DNA of 64,000 nt from Roseimaritima multifibrata (lineage in GTDB: Bacteria; Planctomycetota; Planctomycetia; Pirellulales; Pirellulaceae), in contig NZ_CP036262.1 in the NCBI RefSeq assembly GCF_007741495.1, positions 1 to 64,000 on the forward strand, read 5' to 3'. Below, one piece after another: positions 17,404 through 26,607 of this stretch. Position numbers and translations under genes: made by a program. The first letter of the stretch is position 1. The number at the start of each line of letters is the position of its first letter. Under the pieces are notes generated by a model. The model was not told where the DNA came from, did not search any database, and saw only the letters and a program-made list of their open reading frames with translations.

Positions 17404-18606
17404 GTGCCTTTAACCCCTTTCGAACCTGATAACGCTCCCGATCCACAACGTGTTCAATTGATCACCGAGATACAGACGGTGATTGTTAAAGTAGGAACTC
17501 GAGTCCTCACAGGTGGCTCGGGACAACTAAATCTTGAACGTATCAAACAACTTTCCGAGCAGCTTTGCAGGATTAGCAATGCAGGCTACCACACGGTCTT
17601 AGTCAGTAGTGGGGCCGTCGGCGCCGGGATGGGAAGGCTGGGAATGACCACCCGACCCACTGGGCTAGCAAAATTGCAGGCCGTTGCCGCTATCGGCCAG
17701 TCGTTGCTCATTCAGGCCTACGAAGACGCGATGTCGGAAATGGGCTACCACGCCGCTCAAGTCCTGCTGACGGCCGAAGACCTCAGACATCGCACGACCT
17801 ACCTCAATATTCGCAATGCTTTGCTGCAAATTCATGAATTAGGGTCGATCGCCGTCATCAACGAAAATGACTCGGTGGCTGTCGAAGAATTGATGACCAC
17901 CTTCGGAGACAACGACCGAATGGCGGCGGCCGTGTCGGGGCTCCTCCAAGATGCCCTGCTTGTCATGTTGTCCGATGTCGATGGACTGATGGACGGTCAT
18001 CCCCGGGAAACGACCAGCCAGGTGATCCCCGAAGTCGAAACGATGGGCAAAAGTATCTGGAATTTGGTCCTTCCCCCAGATAGTGACGGAATGAGCAAAG
18101 GAGGAATGGCCAGCAAACTGCTCGCGGCTTCGACCGCAAACTCCTTCGGCCACTCGGCGATCATCGCCGCCGGACACACCTCCAATATCCTTGACCGGAT
18201 TTTCGCGGGTGAACAGATCGGAACGCTCTTCCTTCCTTCATCCGAGCCTCTTATGGGACGGCGGCGTTGGATCGGGGATGCGGCCGCGATCGCCGGCCAG
18301 GTCCATATTGATGACGGAGCCACCGCAGCAATCTTTGATGGCAACAGCCTGCTTTCGATCGGAATTGTCCGCTGTAATGGCGGTTTCCAACGTGGCGATT
18401 GTGTTGAAATTTGTGAACCAAGCGGGCGAGTCGTCGCACGAGGGCTGACCAATTATTCTTCACAGGAATTGGAAAAGATCGCGGGCGTTCCAACCGATCG
18501 AATTGCCGATGTTTTGGGACATTGTCCCTACGATGCCGCTATTCATCGGGATAATATGGCGATTGGTGGCGAAGAAGAGACCTACGCAGTGCCGATGGAC
18601 TTATAG
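17404..18606 (+). CDS. proB: Glutamate 5-kinase
   Basis: ProB phosphorylates glutamate in the first step of proline synthesis. The 400-residue product has an amino-acid-kinase domain, with VIVKVGTRVLTGG, VSSGAVGAGM, INENDSV and LSDVDGLMDGHP. A C-terminal PUA domain follows (about residues 300-390). The GTG at 17404 gives a tail of about 25 residues before the kinase domain. No proA is adjacent. An intrinsic terminator follows the stop within 45 bases. Confidence 0.95.
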   Translation: MPLTPFEPDNAPDPQRVQLITEIQTVIVKVGTRVLTGGSGQLNLERIKQLSEQLCRISNAGYHTVLVSSGAVGAGMGRLGMTTRPTGLAKLQAVAAIGQSLLIQAYEDAMSEMGYHAAQVLLTAEDLRHRTTYLNIRNALLQIHELGSIAVINENDSVAVEELMTTFGDNDRMAAAVSGLLQDALLVMLSDVDGLMDGHPRETTSQVIPEVETMGKSIWNLVLPPDSDGMSKGGMASKLLAASTANSFGHSAIIAAGHTSNILDRIFAGEQIGTLFLPSSEPLMGRRRWIGDAAAIAGQVHIDDGATAAIFDGNSLLSIGIVRCNGGFQRGDCVEICEPSGRVVARGLTNYSSQELEKIAGVPTDRIADVLGHCPYDAAIHRDNMAIGGEEETYAVPMDL

Positions 18607-18630
18607 GGGCGACTCACATTCGTCTTTAGT

Positions 18631-18649
18631 TTCGCGAGAGCGAATTTTT
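18631..18649 (+). terminator. Probable terminator of proB
   Basis: TTCGC and GCGAA form a 5-bp stem closed by a GAGA tetraloop of the stable GNRA type, followed directly by five T residues. It is 24 bases past the proB stop codon. Confidence 0.6.
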
Positions 18650-18767
18650 GGTGTTTGTGTTTCCGTTGATTATGCTTAAGGGAGCCCTCTGCGTCGCAGT
18701 GTGCGGTTTAATGGGGTATAATTAAGCAATGAGCGTTGGATTTCAAAAATGGTTGTCATTTTGACGG

Positions 18768-18795
18768 TACAGTGTGGCAGTAGTGCCACACTGTA
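18768..18795. repeat. 12-bp perfect inverted repeat with GTAG loop
   Basis: TACAGTGTGGCA (18768-18779) and TGCCACACTGTA (18784-18795) are exact complements around a 4-base loop. A moderately T-rich stretch follows, so it could be a terminator or a protein-binding operator. It lies upstream of the 65-residue gene. Confidence 0.7.
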
Positions 18796-19008
18796 GTCCT
18801 TTTCAGGAAACATTTTAAAATCCTTTTGTTTTTATTAGTTTTTTTAACTCCTTTGATAACCTTGGGTTAAGTGATGTAGGAAGTGGTAATCCCGGGGTTT
18901 GGTGCGGCGATTGCGACGAACGAATTTGCTGGAAAGGTCTCTAAGAAGAGAGCATCGTTCTGCTTTTAAAATTAACACCCGCAATGGATTGCCTGCGGAG
19001 AATCACCG

Positions 19009-19206
19009 ATGACAACTTCATCTGATAATCGTACCCCCTCGGCTCCCCGACCAAATGGTGAGCATTGGGCTGAATTAAGCCAGACGTTACCAACGTCGTC
19101 TGTTGCACAATTAAGTGATTGGTTTGATACGCAACTGGCGGTTTTGGAAGAACGTCAGGCCCACTTTATTACGAAGCGGTCGCTTAAGAAAAGTCTGCGT
19201 CGTTAA
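19009..19206 (+). CDS. Small hypothetical protein (65 aa)
   Basis: I do not recognise this protein. It is a 65-residue open frame preceded by GGAGA at good spacing (about 8 bases) and set in otherwise empty sequence, which supports translation. The N-terminus is Ser/Pro-rich. The middle (SDWFDTQLAVLEERQAHF) should be helical, and the C-terminus is basic (KRSLKKSLRR). No signal peptide or membrane segment. The basic tail may bind nucleic acid, but this is only a guess. Confidence 0.55.
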   Translation: MTTSSDNRTPSAPRPNGEHWAELSQTLPTSSVAQLSDWFDTQLAVLEERQAHFITKRSLKKSLRR

Positions 19207-19462
19207 TCCGTTTTGCTGAAATCGCTGCAGGAATCCGTTGGGATTTTTCAGATCTTAATGTCCTCTGCTGCGATTTTCTCCGGGGCGGAGGAAGCGAAGG
19301 TATCAAAACCCTCGTGATGGACGTTGGTTTTCTCTACGTTAAAAACGGCGAGCCCGTCGAATTCGGAACCGCCGTTTCTCAGGGGCTGTTATTGCTTCTT
19401 CGCAATCAAAAACGTTGAACGTCTTGTGACACTTGTCGTCTAAATGATCGGCGTACTTGGTT

Positions 19463-20272
19463 ATGGGCTGGGTTGAGGATTCGCTGCAACTTGTTTTGGC
19501 GACTTGTCTTCCCCACGCCTGTGTTCTTTGCGGAGGAGAAATCTCCGAAATCGACGAGCAGAATAGCGAACGATTTTGTACGGTTTGCCATCGCTATTTG
19601 CTAGCAAGTCGTCCTGTTCGATCCTGCGATCGCTGTGCGATGCCGCTCCCGGCCGGGGGCCAAACGGGCAGTCGCGACGATGCCCCAGACGCCGATCCCG
19701 CTGAGGAAGCACGTGCCGGCTGCGTTCACTGCCGGGACGATAAATTGGCTTATCACCACAGTTTTGCCCTTGGGACCTATCGAGGGGGCCTTCGCGAGGC
19801 GGTCATTCTGGCCAAGCAGGCGAATCGTCGGGTCGTTATGCAAGCACTAGCGGTGATGGCGGTGAAGGCCGACCGACAGGCATTGCTCGATTGCCGGTGT
19901 GACCTCGTGGTTCCCATCCCGTCCTATTGGCTGCGGCGTCTCCGCCGCCGGGGGACTCCAGCTCAGGTCATGGCGGAAGTCTTTGCAGAACAGCTAGAAT
20001 TGCCGTCACGATCTTTCTTGCGACGAACCCGATCTACCCGTAAACAAGGGACCCTGTCGGTAACCGATCGGCGTAAAAATGTAGATGGTTCCTTTGCGTT
20101 AAATACGGGCTATGTTTTCAGGAGGGATAATGCAGCTTTGCGAAATCGGCACGTGTTGTTGGTGGACGATGTCCTGACAACCGGTGCAACCGTTAACGCG
20201 GCGGCAACTGCTCTTCGTAGAGCGGGGGCAGACGCAGTAACTGTGGCGGTTATCGCTCGAGCGACCGGTTGA
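19463..20272 (+). CDS. comF: ComF-family phosphoribosyltransferase-like protein
   Basis: ComF proteins are linked to DNA uptake in competent bacteria, although many carriers are not known to be competent. The 269-residue product has an N-terminal Cys-rich zinc-binding region (ACVLCGG, CTVCHRY, CDRCAMPL, GCVHCRD). The C-terminal phosphoribosyltransferase domain contains the PRPP loop HVLLVDDVLTTGATV. The preceding RRRGTPAQVMAE and KQGTLSVTDRRKNV segments are typical of the family. The ATG at 19463 was chosen over a TTG two codons upstream; neither has a strong ribosome-binding site. DNA-uptake function is a family inference. Confidence 0.88.
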   Translation: MGWVEDSLQLVLATCLPHACVLCGGEISEIDEQNSERFCTVCHRYLLASRPVRSCDRCAMPLPAGGQTGSRDDAPDADPAEEARAGCVHCRDDKLAYHHSFALGTYRGGLREAVILAKQANRRVVMQALAVMAVKADRQALLDCRCDLVVPIPSYWLRRLRRRGTPAQVMAEVFAEQLELPSRSFLRRTRSTRKQGTLSVTDRRKNVDGSFALNTGYVFRRDNAALRNRHVLLVDDVLTTGATVNAAATALRRAGADAVTVAVIARATG

Positions 20273-20368
20273 TAGCTTTTGGCACTCAACACCTAGCTAT
20301 TAACTCTCAGCATTTTGCTCTTAGAATTTGAATTCGATACCCTCTCCCCTGATTGATTACCTAACCCG

Positions 20369-21310
20369 ATGACACCAGTGCACAGCGCTTTGCCACCTGA
20401 GCCCAAACCAGGTGCCAGTCCTTTCCGACGTGCGGTCCTCCGCGGTCTGGGAGTGGTGATGCCGCCATTGTTGACGCTCGTTCTGTTCATCTGGGCATGG
20501 AACGCGATTGAGAGTTACATTCTTCGTCCGGTGGAAGCGGGGATTCGTTATACGCTTGTGTTGTCACTAAGCGATTCGATCACAACCCCGCCAAAGGATG
20601 CCGAGCCGCTTGAGCCGGGCGGGTTTTCCAAAGGGTATATCGCCGATGGAGTGACTTATATTCCCGATCCAACCGGGAAACGGTATCTGCGCAGCGACAT
20701 TTTCCAGTATGTGAACGAAAATTTGGAGCGGATGGGCCCCTATCAGCCAGCTCCGGCAACCGCCAATGCCTACTGGCATCGGTATGTCGAACTCCGTTAT
20801 TTGCCCCGCTACATGGTCGTACCGATCTTCTTGATCGTGTTCTTGATCGTGCTGTACTTCCTTGGGCGACTGTTTACCCATGGGGTGGGTCGTTGGCTGG
20901 TGAATCTGTTTGATAGCTTTGTCAGCCGATTGCCGGTGATTAGCAACGTTTACGGATCGGTCAAACAGGTGACGGATTTCGTCTTCAGCGATCGCGATAT
21001 TGAATTCAATCGTGTGGTTGCCGTCGAATACCCCCGAAAAGGAATGTGGTCGATTGGTTTCGTAACCGGCAATTCAATGGCTGATATCACGGCCGCCGCA
21101 AATGAACCCTGCCTGAGCGTCCTAATGCCGACTTCGCCAATGCCGATGACCGGGTTCACGATCACCGTGCGAAAGAGTGAAGCGGTTGATTTGGACCTGA
21201 CAATCGATCAGGCAATCCAGTTCGTTGTCAGCTGTGGCGTGGTGGTTCCGTCGAACCAGCAGATCGGTCAGTCGGGACGTTTGCAACTGAATTTGCCACC
21301 GACCGACTGA
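20369..21310 (+). CDS. DUF502-family membrane protein
   Basis: The 313-residue product has two hydrophobic segments, around residues 28-50 (VVMPPLLTLVLFIWAWNAI) and 148-170 (VVPIFLIVFLIVLYFLG). A soluble C-terminal part contains the DUF502-type stretch RLPVISNVYGSVKQVTDFVF. DUF502 proteins are widespread inner-membrane proteins of unknown function. An insertion between the two membrane segments (about 75-145) is longer than I would expect. It follows comF by 96 bases and may be in the same unit. Confidence 0.82.
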   Translation: MTPVHSALPPEPKPGASPFRRAVLRGLGVVMPPLLTLVLFIWAWNAIESYILRPVEAGIRYTLVLSLSDSITTPPKDAEPLEPGGFSKGYIADGVTYIPDPTGKRYLRSDIFQYVNENLERMGPYQPAPATANAYWHRYVELRYLPRYMVVPIFLIVFLIVLYFLGRLFTHGVGRWLVNLFDSFVSRLPVISNVYGSVKQVTDFVFSDRDIEFNRVVAVEYPRKGMWSIGFVTGNSMADITAAANEPCLSVLMPTSPMPMTGFTITVRKSEAVDLDLTIDQAIQFVVSCGVVVPSNQQIGQSGRLQLNLPPTD

Positions 21311-21397
21311 TAGTGCGGCAGCACTTTCAAGGGGCTGCATTTCCATCGGCTTGGATTGTCGTCTTTCCCTGGGACGTGAAGTCGATAAGTGACGGAT

Positions 21398-21537
21398 TCC
21401 AAGGCAGTCACGTAGCGACGCTCGCCCGAGCGTGGGCAGACCGGCAAGAACCACTGTCTGGCGACGGTAGCGTCGGCAGTTGCGTAGCTATTCTCGCTCG
21501 AGCGAAAGGCGACACGTTGCCAAGCCGCTCAACATAA
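21398..21537. repeat. Intergenic palindromic repeat region
   Basis: The region has one hairpin with 7-bp arms (ACGCTCG/CGAGCGT, 21418-21433) and a second, perfect 12-bp palindrome TCGCTCGAGCGA near 21494-21505. The sequence GCGAAAGGCGACA at 21502-21514 recurs exactly at 43975-43987 in another intergenic repeat, so this looks like a dispersed intergenic family. It lies between two convergent genes. Confidence 0.65.
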
Positions 21538-21589
21538 ATTCACAGCCTTCCTGCGAAAGAAGCTTTGAGGGGGCGTTCTTTGGGACACT

Positions 21590-21853
21590 CTATTCGGCCG
21601 GCATGGCTGCCAATTCGATTGCCCAGTCCGGAATTAACGTCGGGATTTCGCTGCGGACCGGGTATCCCCATTGTTGGTCTTCCGTCACGAGTAACTGTTC
21701 GATCGGTTCTGTGACGGCTCGTTGACCGCGGTCCTGAAGGGTGCCAGCGGTAACGCCTTGATTACAGCGGCTTACCAGATCATCGGAAGCTTGCTTGAGC
21801 GGTTGATTGGTGATGGGGCAACGAATAAGTGCTAGCAGTTCTTGGTCGATCAT
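21590..21853 (-). CDS. Trm112-like small protein (UPF0434 type)
   Basis: The 87-residue product starts MIDQELLALIRCPITNQPL, the typical opening of the YcaR/Trm112 family, and keeps the family ending IPTLIPDWAIEL. In bacteria these are small proteins of unclear function; in eukaryotes and archaea Trm112 activates methyltransferases. Only one of the usual Cys-x2-Cys pairs is partly visible here, with C12 in the first motif and a lone Cys in SRCNQG. Metal binding is therefore doubtful. The gene converges with the DUF502 gene across a repeat region. Confidence 0.75.
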   Translation of the reverse strand: MIDQELLALIRCPITNQPLKQASDDLVSRCNQGVTAGTLQDRGQRAVTEPIEQLLVTEDQQWGYPVRSEIPTLIPDWAIELAAMPAE

Positions 21854-22091
21854 GGGCCTTGGGAGGGGTCCGATTCTATTGAGAATAAATCATGAAAAAA
21901 GGATTTGGTGCCGATAAACCATCGTACCATGCAATTTGTTGGATGCTGCGCTTGCTAGCGCAAGAAGATCTGCGGGAGAAGCGTGAAAACGCTCTAGGGA
22001 CATTATGGTCACTTCCCTACACTCCCCGCTTCGGCGAAGGAACGTCGACCGAGAGAATCTATCCGATACAGTCTGCTGACGGAGATGGTGC

Positions 22092-23276
22092 ATGGATGCT
22101 GCCAATCAACGACGTACGTACGTCATCGCGATATTGTTGTGTGGACTGGGGTATGGTTCACCATTTGCCTATGGGCAATCCTCTTCTGTTCGCACTCAAA
22201 ATTTTGTAGTGAGTGCACCTTCGCCCGCTTTGGCGAAAGCCGTAGGCGATGCGGCGGAACAGTACCGGAGCCAACTTGCTGAATATTGGCTTGGTTATGA
22301 ATTGGCACCGTGGGAAAATCCTTGTCCCATTCGTGTCGTCGAAGGACCTCAGTTAGCCGCTCAAGGAGTGACGCACTACGATATCCAACCGGTCCGAAAT
22401 TTTCGGATGGAGGTGGTCGGTAGCTCGGAGCGTATTCTTGATAGCGTTTTACCGCATGAGATAACGCATACCATTCTGGCAACGCACTTCAAACAGCCTC
22501 TGCCCCGCTGGGCGGATGAAGGCGTTTGCACGATCGTTGAACACCACAGCGAAAAATCCAAACATGAATCCCATCTTCGGGAATTCTTGCGATCCCAACG
22601 CGGGATCGCGATGAACAAGCTGTTTTTACTGCGGGAATATCCGACCGATATCCACCCGATGTACGCTCAGGGATATTCGGTTTGCCGGTTCCTGGTCGAA
22701 CAAGGTGGCCCACGCGTCTTTATGCAGTTCCTGGGGGACTACATCCAACAACGCAGCTGGACCGATTCGGTGCAGAAACACTATCAGTACGAATCACTGG
22801 CCGAACTTCAACAATATTGGTTGAAGTGGGTTGCTGATGGCAGCGGCGACGCACGCCAGTATGTGAAGGCTCCGCGACCCAATGCGGATTCGGATATTGT
22901 CCGTGTCGCGTCGGCAAGCACTCCGCTAGGACCGGCAAGCACTCCGCTCGGCTCGCTGGCTCCATCAGAAATCCCGTCTGCCACCGGTAGGGGCGATGCT
23001 CCCGCAACGGTTCGTGCGGCACGTGATGCTGGAAGCTGGTATCACTCTCAGCGAGACCAAATTCAACCTCGCTCACCAGGTGCTCCACAGCCTAAAGCTT
23101 CGACCGCTTCGGAAGATTCCCCCTACCAGCCGACGATTCGTCCTCGTCAATCCCGGCCACAACCGCACACGGTTGCTCAGCCACAGCCAGAACAAGGGAT
23201 GGCACCCGCGCCTCAGTGGCCGGTTCCGACTTCAGGATCGACGAATACTACGGGTGCGTCGACGATCTGGCGATAG
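22092..23276 (+). CDS. Secreted gluzincin-type metallopeptidase (peptidase MA-like)
   Basis: The 394-residue product has a signal peptide (AILLCGLGYGSPFAYGQ) and the zinc motif HEITH (122-126). A downstream Glu at E143 in WADEGV completes a gluzincin-type site. The region up to about residue 265 resembles the peptidase-MA/DUF1570-type proteins common in planctomycetes. The final 130 residues are Pro/Ser/Ala-rich and repetitive (for example a repeated STPLG) and probably disordered. A GGAGAT sequence precedes the ATG. It ends one base before the convergent ankyrin gene. Substrate unknown. Confidence 0.8.
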   Translation: MDAANQRRTYVIAILLCGLGYGSPFAYGQSSSVRTQNFVVSAPSPALAKAVGDAAEQYRSQLAEYWLGYELAPWENPCPIRVVEGPQLAAQGVTHYDIQPVRNFRMEVVGSSERILDSVLPHEITHTILATHFKQPLPRWADEGVCTIVEHHSEKSKHESHLREFLRSQRGIAMNKLFLLREYPTDIHPMYAQGYSVCRFLVEQGGPRVFMQFLGDYIQQRSWTDSVQKHYQYESLAELQQYWLKWVADGSGDARQYVKAPRPNADSDIVRVASASTPLGPASTPLGSLAPSEIPSATGRGDAPATVRAARDAGSWYHSQRDQIQPRSPGAPQPKASTASEDSPYQPTIRPRQSRPQPHTVAQPQPEQGMAPAPQWPVPTSGSTNTTGASTIWR

Positions 23277-23277
23277 C

Positions 23278-23970
23278 TTACTTTTCTTCAGCCTTTTGAT
23301 CGTCCTGCAGCAGTTGGACGATCTCTTGGTGTCCTTGGTTTTTGGCAAAGATAAGAGCGGTTTCACCATCTTTCTCTGCCAGCGTTTTGTCGGCACCACT
23401 GGCTAATAGGCGTTTGACGATTTCGGTCTGTCCCTCGGTTGCGGCGATCATCAATGCCGTCCAACCTTCATGACTGTCCCGCATGTTGACTTTGGCTCCT
23501 TCGCTAAGCAGTAGTTCAACGGCTTCTAAGTTCGGGCCGCTGGCGGTCACCATCAATGCCGTCCGATCAAGGACGCTGGTGTGATTGACGTCTGCCCCAT
23601 GTTCCAGCAGTAGACGCATCACTTTGGTGTGCCCATTAAAGCCAGCGAACATCAACGCGGTTTGCCCATCGGGATCGGGAGTATCGACATTGATTCCTTG
23701 TTGAATCGCCTGTCCAATCGTGGCAATTTCTCCCGCCCCTGCGGCTTGAAAAAACTGTTCGTCGCTGACCGTCCGCTGTTTGGGGGACGCCACAGTGGGA
23801 GTGGATGCCTGCTCGGTAGTCCCTTCAGCAACGGTTTGGTTGGGAACTGGATCGGGCACGGGGCTGGCCTGCGGAACCTCCTTCGCTGTTTGGTCGGGGG
23901 TATCGGAACATCCCACCAACGCTAGACAACAAGCAACCGCAACGCCTTGCTTAAGGAGGTAGCGAGACAT
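23278..23970 (-). CDS. Ankyrin-repeat lipoprotein
   Basis: The 230-residue product starts with a lipoprotein signal (MSRYLLKQGVAVACCLALVGC). A Pro/Thr-rich linker follows, then five ankyrin repeats from about residue 80 (GQTALMFAGFNGHTKVMRL, DRTALMVTASG, WTALMIAATEGQTEIV, ETALIFAKNQGHQEIV). The repeats should mediate protein binding at the inner face of the outer membrane or the periplasmic face. The ATG at 23970 gives a normal short n-region; an ATG at 24000 would add ten residues. It is convergent with the metallopeptidase gene, whose stop is one base away. Confidence 0.85.
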   Translation of the reverse strand: MSRYLLKQGVAVACCLALVGCSDTPDQTAKEVPQASPVPDPVPNQTVAEGTTEQASTPTVASPKQRTVSDEQFFQAAGAGEIATIGQAIQQGINVDTPDPDGQTALMFAGFNGHTKVMRLLLEHGADVNHTSVLDRTALMVTASGPNLEAVELLLSEGAKVNMRDSHEGWTALMIAATEGQTEIVKRLLASGADKTLAEKDGETALIFAKNQGHQEIVQLLQDDQKAEEK

Positions 23971-24060
23971 CGATTGGTGGTACTTGTGCATTTTGTACAT
24001 ACAGGATTTAGCTTGATAATCGGACAGATTGGGGAATCAGCCATGCTAATCGAGTTTACA

Positions 24061-25536
24061 TTATTCCACTAGGAATATGTCATCCGCAGGGGGAAGCCGG
24101 TTCGCAGGGTTGAGGGTCAATTTCCCTACGGTCACAAATCGCATCGTGCCAGTGACCGCCGTCAGATCGTATTCGCCTCGCCCGGCCATCAACAGGTGGG
24201 CGGATTGAGCGTAGATCGAACCGGAAAGGACGCACGATTTTAACAGATCGTTAGCTTCGATGATCAACGGTCGACGATCGTCTCTTTCCTGGAAAAACAA
24301 TAGATTGTTGTAGGGGCTGCCCGGATCGTTGATGCCGGTCAATTCCAGCCGACTGACCGCTTGAGCGATAAGGACGCTGGGCAACAGATCGACCGAGCCA
24401 ACCACCGGTTCCAGAAGATCCAGTAAATCGCCGGAATCAGGGGTGGCGGGGGCACCTGCGGGAGCGCCGATGTAGAACATCACCCCTTCGCCGACGACGC
24501 TTCCGGTCAGCAATGCCAGCGAGTGTTTGGTGATCGGATGCCGCCCGGTTAGAAAATAGATACCAGGTTCGAATTTAACTTTTCCGGAAACGACTTGAAT
24601 CCAGTCGTAGACGCCGGGATGCAGGGTGACGGTCGGTCCGATCAAAGGAAGCCCAACCACCGTCACTCCACCATACGAGCCACCTGAATTGCTAGGGATC
24701 GGTAGGCTGCGGTAGGGGTCCCGTTTGGGAAGTCGATTCGCTTTTAATACACAGTGCGATCCAGTGAGCGCCGCATAGTTCCCGGGATGGTCGACGCCAC
24801 CAACAACGCGTATTTCTTCAGCGCGCAGGCCGACCAGTCCCAGACCGGGAAGGACGGAAATCCCATGGGGGGGCAAAAGGCCCAGCCCACATCGATGACC
24901 GTCTTCGTCCAGTGTCCCGTATTGGCTATTCACATGGACCGCTCCGTAGACGTCCAGTCCACCCAGCCCTTCTACTTCAAGACCAGCAAGTGAAGCGGAG
25001 CCTCCGATCAAAGCAGGAATGCCAAGGATATTGATCTGTTGATGTTGTGGATCGAGTGCGATCAGGGTTGATTCGATCCCCGATCCGCCGATGAAAGCAG
25101 TAGCCGTTGTATGGACCGGTTGACTGGCCGGCCCGGCAAAAAAACCACCAAATACCGACTTGTTAGCAATCATAAGGTCGACAGAAATGGCTTGGTCATT
25201 GCCCGCATAACGTCCGGCGATCGGTGGTGAAGTGATTTCTACGGTCGCTTCGGATAGGTCTCCGTGCGTATCGGCAAACGTGTAACCTCTTGAAATAGCC
25301 TGGTCCGCTGAATCGAATCGCAACAGATCGGCGGCGGTTGATAGCGCCAAAGCATCCGCAGAATTTTGCAGACGTCGGTGCTTTCCAAGCATCGCACTGC
25401 CGTCATAGACCATGGTCGCAACGGCGATAATCATTGACATCATCACCGCAATCGTGATAACGATCTTTCCCTGTCGTTTCGCAGTCCGCTGCCGACGATA
25501 AGAAGCTGGGACTGAGTGCATGGGTGTGGCAAACAT
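24061..25536 (-). CDS. TadG-like pilus assembly protein
   Basis: The 491-residue product starts with a basic segment and a hydrophobic stretch GKIVITIAVMMSMIIAVATM, followed by YDGSAMLGKHRRLQNSADALALSTA, typical of TadG-like proteins. The remaining 400 residues are Gly/Pro/Val-rich and look extracytoplasmic, with no von Willebrand motif that I can see. It is the last gene of the leftward Tad operon, starting 10 bases after the upstream tadE-like gene. The ATG at 25536 has a GAGGT sequence nearby; a longer frame overlaps the upstream gene and is discarded. Confidence 0.75.
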   Translation of the reverse strand: MFATPMHSVPASYRRQRTAKRQGKIVITIAVMMSMIIAVATMVYDGSAMLGKHRRLQNSADALALSTAADLLRFDSADQAISRGYTFADTHGDLSEATVEITSPPIAGRYAGNDQAISVDLMIANKSVFGGFFAGPASQPVHTTATAFIGGSGIESTLIALDPQHQQINILGIPALIGGSASLAGLEVEGLGGLDVYGAVHVNSQYGTLDEDGHRCGLGLLPPHGISVLPGLGLVGLRAEEIRVVGGVDHPGNYAALTGSHCVLKANRLPKRDPYRSLPIPSNSGGSYGGVTVVGLPLIGPTVTLHPGVYDWIQVVSGKVKFEPGIYFLTGRHPITKHSLALLTGSVVGEGVMFYIGAPAGAPATPDSGDLLDLLEPVVGSVDLLPSVLIAQAVSRLELTGINDPGSPYNNLLFFQERDDRRPLIIEANDLLKSCVLSGSIYAQSAHLLMAGRGEYDLTAVTGTMRFVTVGKLTLNPANRLPPADDIFLVE

Positions 25537-25546
25537 TGAAGGTACC

Positions 25547-26068
25547 TCAGTTGACGACCAAAACTTCAGAGACTGCTGACAATCGAGTTTCGTCCCATGG
25601 GGCCAGCGAACCCACGATCGATTGGTGTGTGTATTCAAGGCGAATCGTTGCCGCCCCGTTTGCTCGTTCTCCGACATCGTGCCAGTCAACTTGTAAATCA
25701 ACGTCGGCGGTTTTCATCGTCGGTAACAGCTGAAGCGCTTGATCGTTGATTCCAGTCAGTTGGTCGATGGAACCCGACATGGCGATCGGTTCCAAAAGAA
25801 GAGCTTCGTCGGGGAAATTGCCACTTTGAATCGACAAGGTTCGGCTAACGTTCCGAGCCGTCGCTGACAACGCATTCGAGCGAAGCACCAATAATCCAAG
25901 ATCCAGACTAAAGAAAATCGCGATCAGAAAGGTTGGTAATACGATGGCGGCCTCGACGGCGGCCACCCCATGGCGGTTATTTGCACAACGTTGGCTGCGA
26001 AGTGAGGTCACGTTACGGAACCATATCGCAGGTCTATTTTCGGCTTGGATTCGATGCGAAGATTTCAT
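25547..26068 (-). CDS. tadE: TadE-like pseudopilin (second copy)
   Basis: TadE-like proteins are minor pilins of Tad pili. This 173-residue product has about 30 residues of basic leader and then the TadE signature RHGVAAVEAAIVLPTFLIAI, with a single hydrophobic helix. It resembles the upstream 155-residue TadE-like product (RHASTAIEAAVITPVLLLLV). Two TadE paralogues followed by a TadG is a common Tad layout. It is separated from the upstream tadE by 71 bases and from tadG by 10. Confidence 0.82.
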   Translation of the reverse strand: MKSSHRIQAENRPAIWFRNVTSLRSQRCANNRHGVAAVEAAIVLPTFLIAIFFSLDLGLLVLRSNALSATARNVSRTLSIQSGNFPDEALLLEPIAMSGSIDQLTGINDQALQLLPTMKTADVDLQVDWHDVGERANGAATIRLEYTHQSIVGSLAPWDETRLSAVSEVLVVN

Positions 26069-26139
26069 TGTTTGCCCCTTGTTTTGGAATGTTTAGGCCG
26101 ATTCCGTCGGTGTGGTTACAAGCTTTGCCCTAAGGAACA

Positions 26140-26607
26140 TTACCTGTACCGGCGAATGGTTTGCCTGCGATGGATGTCGGTTTCCACGGGAATAAACTTC
26201 GACACGATCAGCGGCTTAAATTTGTATTCGATATCGACGGTCACCAAAAAGAACAGATCGTTCTCCGCAGTGGCGGTGATCGTGATCTCCGGCGCGTCCT
26301 CGGCTGGGACCTTCAATTGTTCTAGTTCTTCAGTCACGATGTCGCGGATCGATGTCTCCCAGGCCGCTTTCGTGTCGTCCACAAAGTTCTCGGACGCACC
26401 GTAAAGGGCTCCGCGTTCCGCAGCTTGAGTGACAATGATTTCCGCGTGGTAGATTCGCGAATAATCGATTGCAGCGGCTACCAGCAGCAACAGGACGGGC
26501 GTGATCACCGCCGCTTCAATTGCGGTTGAAGCATGACGCCGATTCGTGATTCGAGACTTTCTTGGTCGACGATGAAGCCCATAAGGCGTGCCGTGATTAC
26601 TTTGCAT
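26140..26607 (-). CDS. tadE: TadE-like pseudopilin (first copy)
   Basis: The 155-residue product has a basic N-terminal region, then RRHASTAIEAAVITPVLLLL, which contains the Glu and the hydrophobic helix of TadE minor pilins. The C-terminus is polar and probably extracytoplasmic. The ATG at 26607 overlaps the end of tadC by 11 bases, with a GGAG 6 bases upstream, which suggests translational coupling; a start 24 bases further upstream lacks this. Confidence 0.82.
   Translation of the reverse strand: MQSNHGTPYGLHRRPRKSRITNRRHASTAIEAAVITPVLLLLVAAAIDYSRIYHAEIIVTQAAERGALYGASENFVDDTKAAWETSIRDIVTEELEQLKVPAEDAPEITITATAENDLFFLVTVDIEYKFKPLIVSKFIPVETDIHRRQTIRRYR

Larger units (their letters stand above)
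18607..19008. other. Non-coding region after proB
   Basis: This 402-base stretch has no supported gene. It contains a short terminator (18631-18649), a perfect -10-like TATAAT at 18717-18722 without a convincing -35 element, and a 12-bp perfect inverted repeat at 18768-18795. The remainder, including AT-rich bases near 18810-18850, shows nothing I can assign. Confidence 0.6.
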
